In this document: positions 61,257 to 64,000 of the stretch, piece after piece
Numbering within the stretch: the stretch's first letter is position 1
How the letters are laid out: each line of letters starts with the position of its first letter
Assembly: GCA_025201365.1 (NCBI GenBank)
Contig: JAIXMF010000002.1
Span: forward strand, 806,001 to 870,000
From: Syncephalis plumigaleata
Lineage: Eukaryota > Zoopagomycota > Zoopagomycetes > Zoopagales > Piptocephalidaceae
Length of the DNA stretch: 64,000 bases
Reading direction: 5' to 3'
Position numbers and translations under genes: made by a program
Notes under the pieces: model-generated
Databases searched by the model: none
What the model was told of the DNA's origin: nothing
Seen by the model: the letters and a program-made list of their open reading frames with translations, nothing else

Positions 61257-63035
61257 GAACGTTGCGGAGTCACCTCAACCCAAGTAGCGCAGTCGTATTC
61301 GAGACATGACATACACTGGTCTGATTCCGAGACGGTAATTTAATAGTGGTCTGATGGAGTATGCCATAGGATGCCAATCAAGTTGCTTCAACGGTGGAGT
61401 GTGCCAAAAAAACCGTGGTGTCTCCATTTTCAAAACAACGTACCGACTCCTGTCCTGAGTTGGTCCCAGTAATCAGCCTTCGCTGGTCGTAAAACGTGCA
61501 CTCTCCCCTTTAACAAGAAATGAATGATAACTGTGCGAGTATTTCTCGTCTGATCCCTCTCTTGCTCTCTCCCTTCCATACATAAATATATATTCTACTG
61601 GCCTACTACCATCCCCCAGTCTCGTAATAAATATATACTCGGCTCGTCGATATACATTTAGTTGCTTTTTTTCTTGCTTTTGCCTTTGCTTTTTGTTCTC
61701 TCTCTCTCTCTTTCGCTTCTCATTTCCTCTAGTTTCTTGCTCTTTATCTATTTAGTTTATTTACCTTGTTGTTAATCTAAACAACTTCTACTTGAGCATA
61801 CACGCACGCACGCACGCACACGCACACACACAAGCACACGCAGTTACCCGTACACTGACTTAACCTTTTTACCTTGTCGTGTTGATTAAATCGTTCATCA
61901 TAACATCATCGATATCATTGCCGTTCATCTTTGTACTGAACCTTGAACTCGCGCGTAGGCGCATATGTACAGGTAATGTCATCAGGGTTCCACCAGTTCT
62001 TCCCCCTTGGTCATAACTGTTAGCAGTTATGATAGTGGGGGAAAAAGTGAGGCGATAGACAAACAAAGACATCACGCTCACTCGTTGTATTTAATGCAGC
62101 ACGCGGTCTGGTGAATCCGGTTTATCTGCAGATTCCTACATGGTGCTGGAATGACACCACCATCTTAGGCTTTCACCATCATATCCATTCACTCATTCAT
62201 TCACTCATATCACGCATTTTACGCCTGCTAAAAATCATCATCGTACAAGGCTTTGCAAGTTGGTTTTTCCTTATTGACAATTCCTAACTGGTAAGTTAAT
62301 GTGATAGCATTGTTTAATGGATTTCCTTTTTTACACCTCGGCAAATGGAAGTGTTATTTAAAGCGTCAATATTATAACTTGCACATGCAAATATATATAT
62401 ATATATACATATATGCTCGAAGTGTAGTCTGCAGTCTGCATCATCATCATCGCTTTCTTCATCATCATCATCTTTTTTTCCTTCTTACCTATATGTGTTC
62501 TTTCTTCCTCTTTCTTCCCCTCTGTTGATTATACTACTAGTACTACTACTGCCTTTGTTACATGGATGGTTATCATCGTTGACTCACCTATAATAATTCT
62601 CTCTTTTGATCTCCTCGTATATATACGTGATTTTTGTATCTTCTTCATACGCACCTTTACCACTGGCTTGTATTAATTACGTCTTTTTGATATTAATTTA
62701 CAGACAACGCCATTAAACGTTTAATTATCCCTCCTCCACATTATTACTGCTGCTACGTCTGGTGCACACTCGCAAACACACGTCATCATCATCATCATCA
62801 CCACCATTGCCATTGCCATCATCGATATCCGCTAGTACTCTTCGTCTGCTGATTCATTATTGTATTCGCCATCTAATACTACGGCGTATCCCCTCCTCCT
62901 ACTCCTACAACGAGTCAAGCTTCATATCATCCTCATCATAATATTCATTATTCTCGTTATTAATTGGCTAGACGCACGACATTCGTTAAACAAGCAAACG
63001 CACGCACACGCACACGCACAAACAACTTCTTCAAC

Positions 63036-64000
63036 ATGGCTCTCACCGAAGCTGACTGGAAGATAATCATGATCGTTACTCAGGTGAACGCATCACTCAG
63101 TCTCATCTGTGCTATCATAACCATTGTGGTAAGTCTCGAAAGATGTCGGTGGCACGAGGTTCGGAATAGCATTGTAACTATGCTTGTTCCATTGTTGCAC
63201 ATGTGCTGAATCGTTCCGCTAACTGTACATTGTCGCACCAAAATGCGTTATTCCTCTTCCTTTCTTTCCCCATTCCTCATTGGTATTATAGACATTTTTC
63301 ATTTGGAAGCGATTTCGAACTGCTGTCTCCGGTCCCGTTTGTCTCATGGCCGCTGCAGACATTTTGTCCATGATTGGTTACAGTATCAGTCGGTAAGTAA
63401 AAGCGATGCATATTAACAACATGCTTTCCATGTGTTGTCCTCCTGACACGTTACTAATGATCACTTGTTTGCTGGCATATTTTTGCACGTTCATTAATAT
63501 AGTTATGGACCTCGTGCCGGTCAACATACCGTATTATGTCAAATTCAAGGTACGCTCATTCAGGTCGGCGATTTATCGGCTATTCTTTGGCCTGGTTGCA
63601 TTGCCATGGATCTGATGCTTGTTATGTACAAGGGTCGTTCCATTTCGCAAGTGGACCAGCTACACTACCGAGTGTACGCGCCCATTTGCGTTGCCATCCC
63701 GATTATCGTGGGTTTATCGGGTCTCCTCGTCAGAGATGGTGACGGCAATCGATTCTACGGCGATAGCGGTCCATGGTGTTGGATTTCTAAACCCTATCTT
63801 CTGTTCCAACTTCTACTGTTGTATATTCCTCTTTGGATTGTGTTCCTTTTCAACTTGGGTATCTACAGTTCAGTTGGTCGTCTCATTTGGAACCATTCCA
63901 AATTGTCGGGACGACAACTGGCCAATCGGGAGGCAAACAAGTACAAGTACACTTATATCAAGAATGTCTCGCTCTACTTGCTAGCATTCTTGGCCACCTG
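63036..64000 (+). CDS. cAMP-receptor-like GPCR (paralog 2), truncated by the window
   Basis: Exons 63036-63128, 63292-63392 and 63503 onward; both introns have GTAAGT donors and TATAG-type acceptors. The protein begins MALTEADWKIIMIVTQVNAS (helix 1), TFFIWKRFRTAVSGPVCLMA (helix 2), then LCQIQGTLIQVGDLSAILWP with the helix-3 Cys, DLMLVMYKGRSISQVDQLHY, ICVAIPIIVGLSGLLVRDGD, PWCWISKPYLLFQLLLLYIP, and KYTYIKNVSLYLLAFLAT at the window end (helix 6). It aligns block for block with the 58367-59608 receptor (same CQ-Q, GD-S-ILW, WCW-S and Y-KNVSLYLLAFL motifs). Unlike that gene it keeps introns, so the upstream copy may have lost them. Confidence 0.9.

Larger units (their letters stand above)
59609..63035. 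other. Long intergenic region between two paralogous GPCR genes
   Basis: 3.4 kb. It holds TAG/TAC trinucleotide runs (~59625-59760), a CA run (~60874-60895), an AC/GC-rich run (~61800-61840), a TATATA run (~62391-62405) and TCATCATCA runs (~62440-62470, 62783-62800). Two uncertain open regions are listed separately. The pyrimidine-rich stretch from ~62440 onward resembles the long leader of the first GPCR gene. Confidence 0.5.

Overview
The window reads as nuclear DNA of a fungus. It is AT-rich and gene-dense on both strands, with short spliceosomal introns (mostly about 50-75 bp, GTAAGT-type donors, occasional GC donors) and many simple repeats. Genes such as SWP1, RPC53, ATG9, VCX1-type CAX, TAD1 and a Rua1_C-domain protein fit a fungus. 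A PEN-2 (gamma-secretase) subunit, a TCAIM-like DUF4460 protein and cAMP-receptor-like GPCRs suggest an early-diverging lineage rather than Dikarya; the exact lineage is inference.

Layout, left to right: a Rho guanine-exchange factor (1.2-3.6 kb, minus); a large disordered, SxIP-rich coiled-coil protein (5.0-8.0 kb, minus); a TCAIM-like mitochondrial protein (9.3-10.2 kb, plus); a USP8/Doa4-type ubiquitin protease with MIT-like, rhodanese and USP domains (10.3-14.3 kb, minus); an orphan one-exon zinc-finger gene (15.5-16.2 kb); AIP1, a CAX Ca2+/H+ exchanger and exosome subunit RRP41 (16.5-22.5 kb, minus); RNA polymerase III subunit RPC53 (22.7-24.4 kb, plus). A tRNA-derived SINE with perfect target-site duplications follows at 24.9-25.2 kb, then tRNA-Val(AAC). 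Next come a Rua1_C zinc-binding protein, a YNL010W-like HAD phosphatase, PEN-2, TACO1/YebC, a C2H2 factor, a seven-helix protein, SWP1, ATG9, LTO1, COX19, a 2-hydroxy-acid oxidase ending in a PTS1-like tripeptide, a putative mitochondrial membrane protein, TAD1/ADAT1, a SAM methyltransferase, an AGFG-type ArfGAP with NPF motifs, a LINE remnant and a peroxiredoxin. The right end holds two paralogous cAMP-receptor-like GPCRs; the second runs off the window.

These are unlinked housekeeping functions (cytoskeleton, ubiquitin and endosome, RNA processing, mitochondria, autophagy, N-glycosylation, signalling), not one pathway. Neighbours are often divergent pairs with short shared promoters (I/J, K/L, M/N, V/W) or closely convergent pairs.

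Many clear genes carry apparent one-base frame breaks, mostly a missing base and often beside a homopolymer. I count about 20 across at least ten genes. The simplest reading is residual indels in a long-read assembly. Coordinates below therefore give whole-gene spans, and the breaks are flagged.
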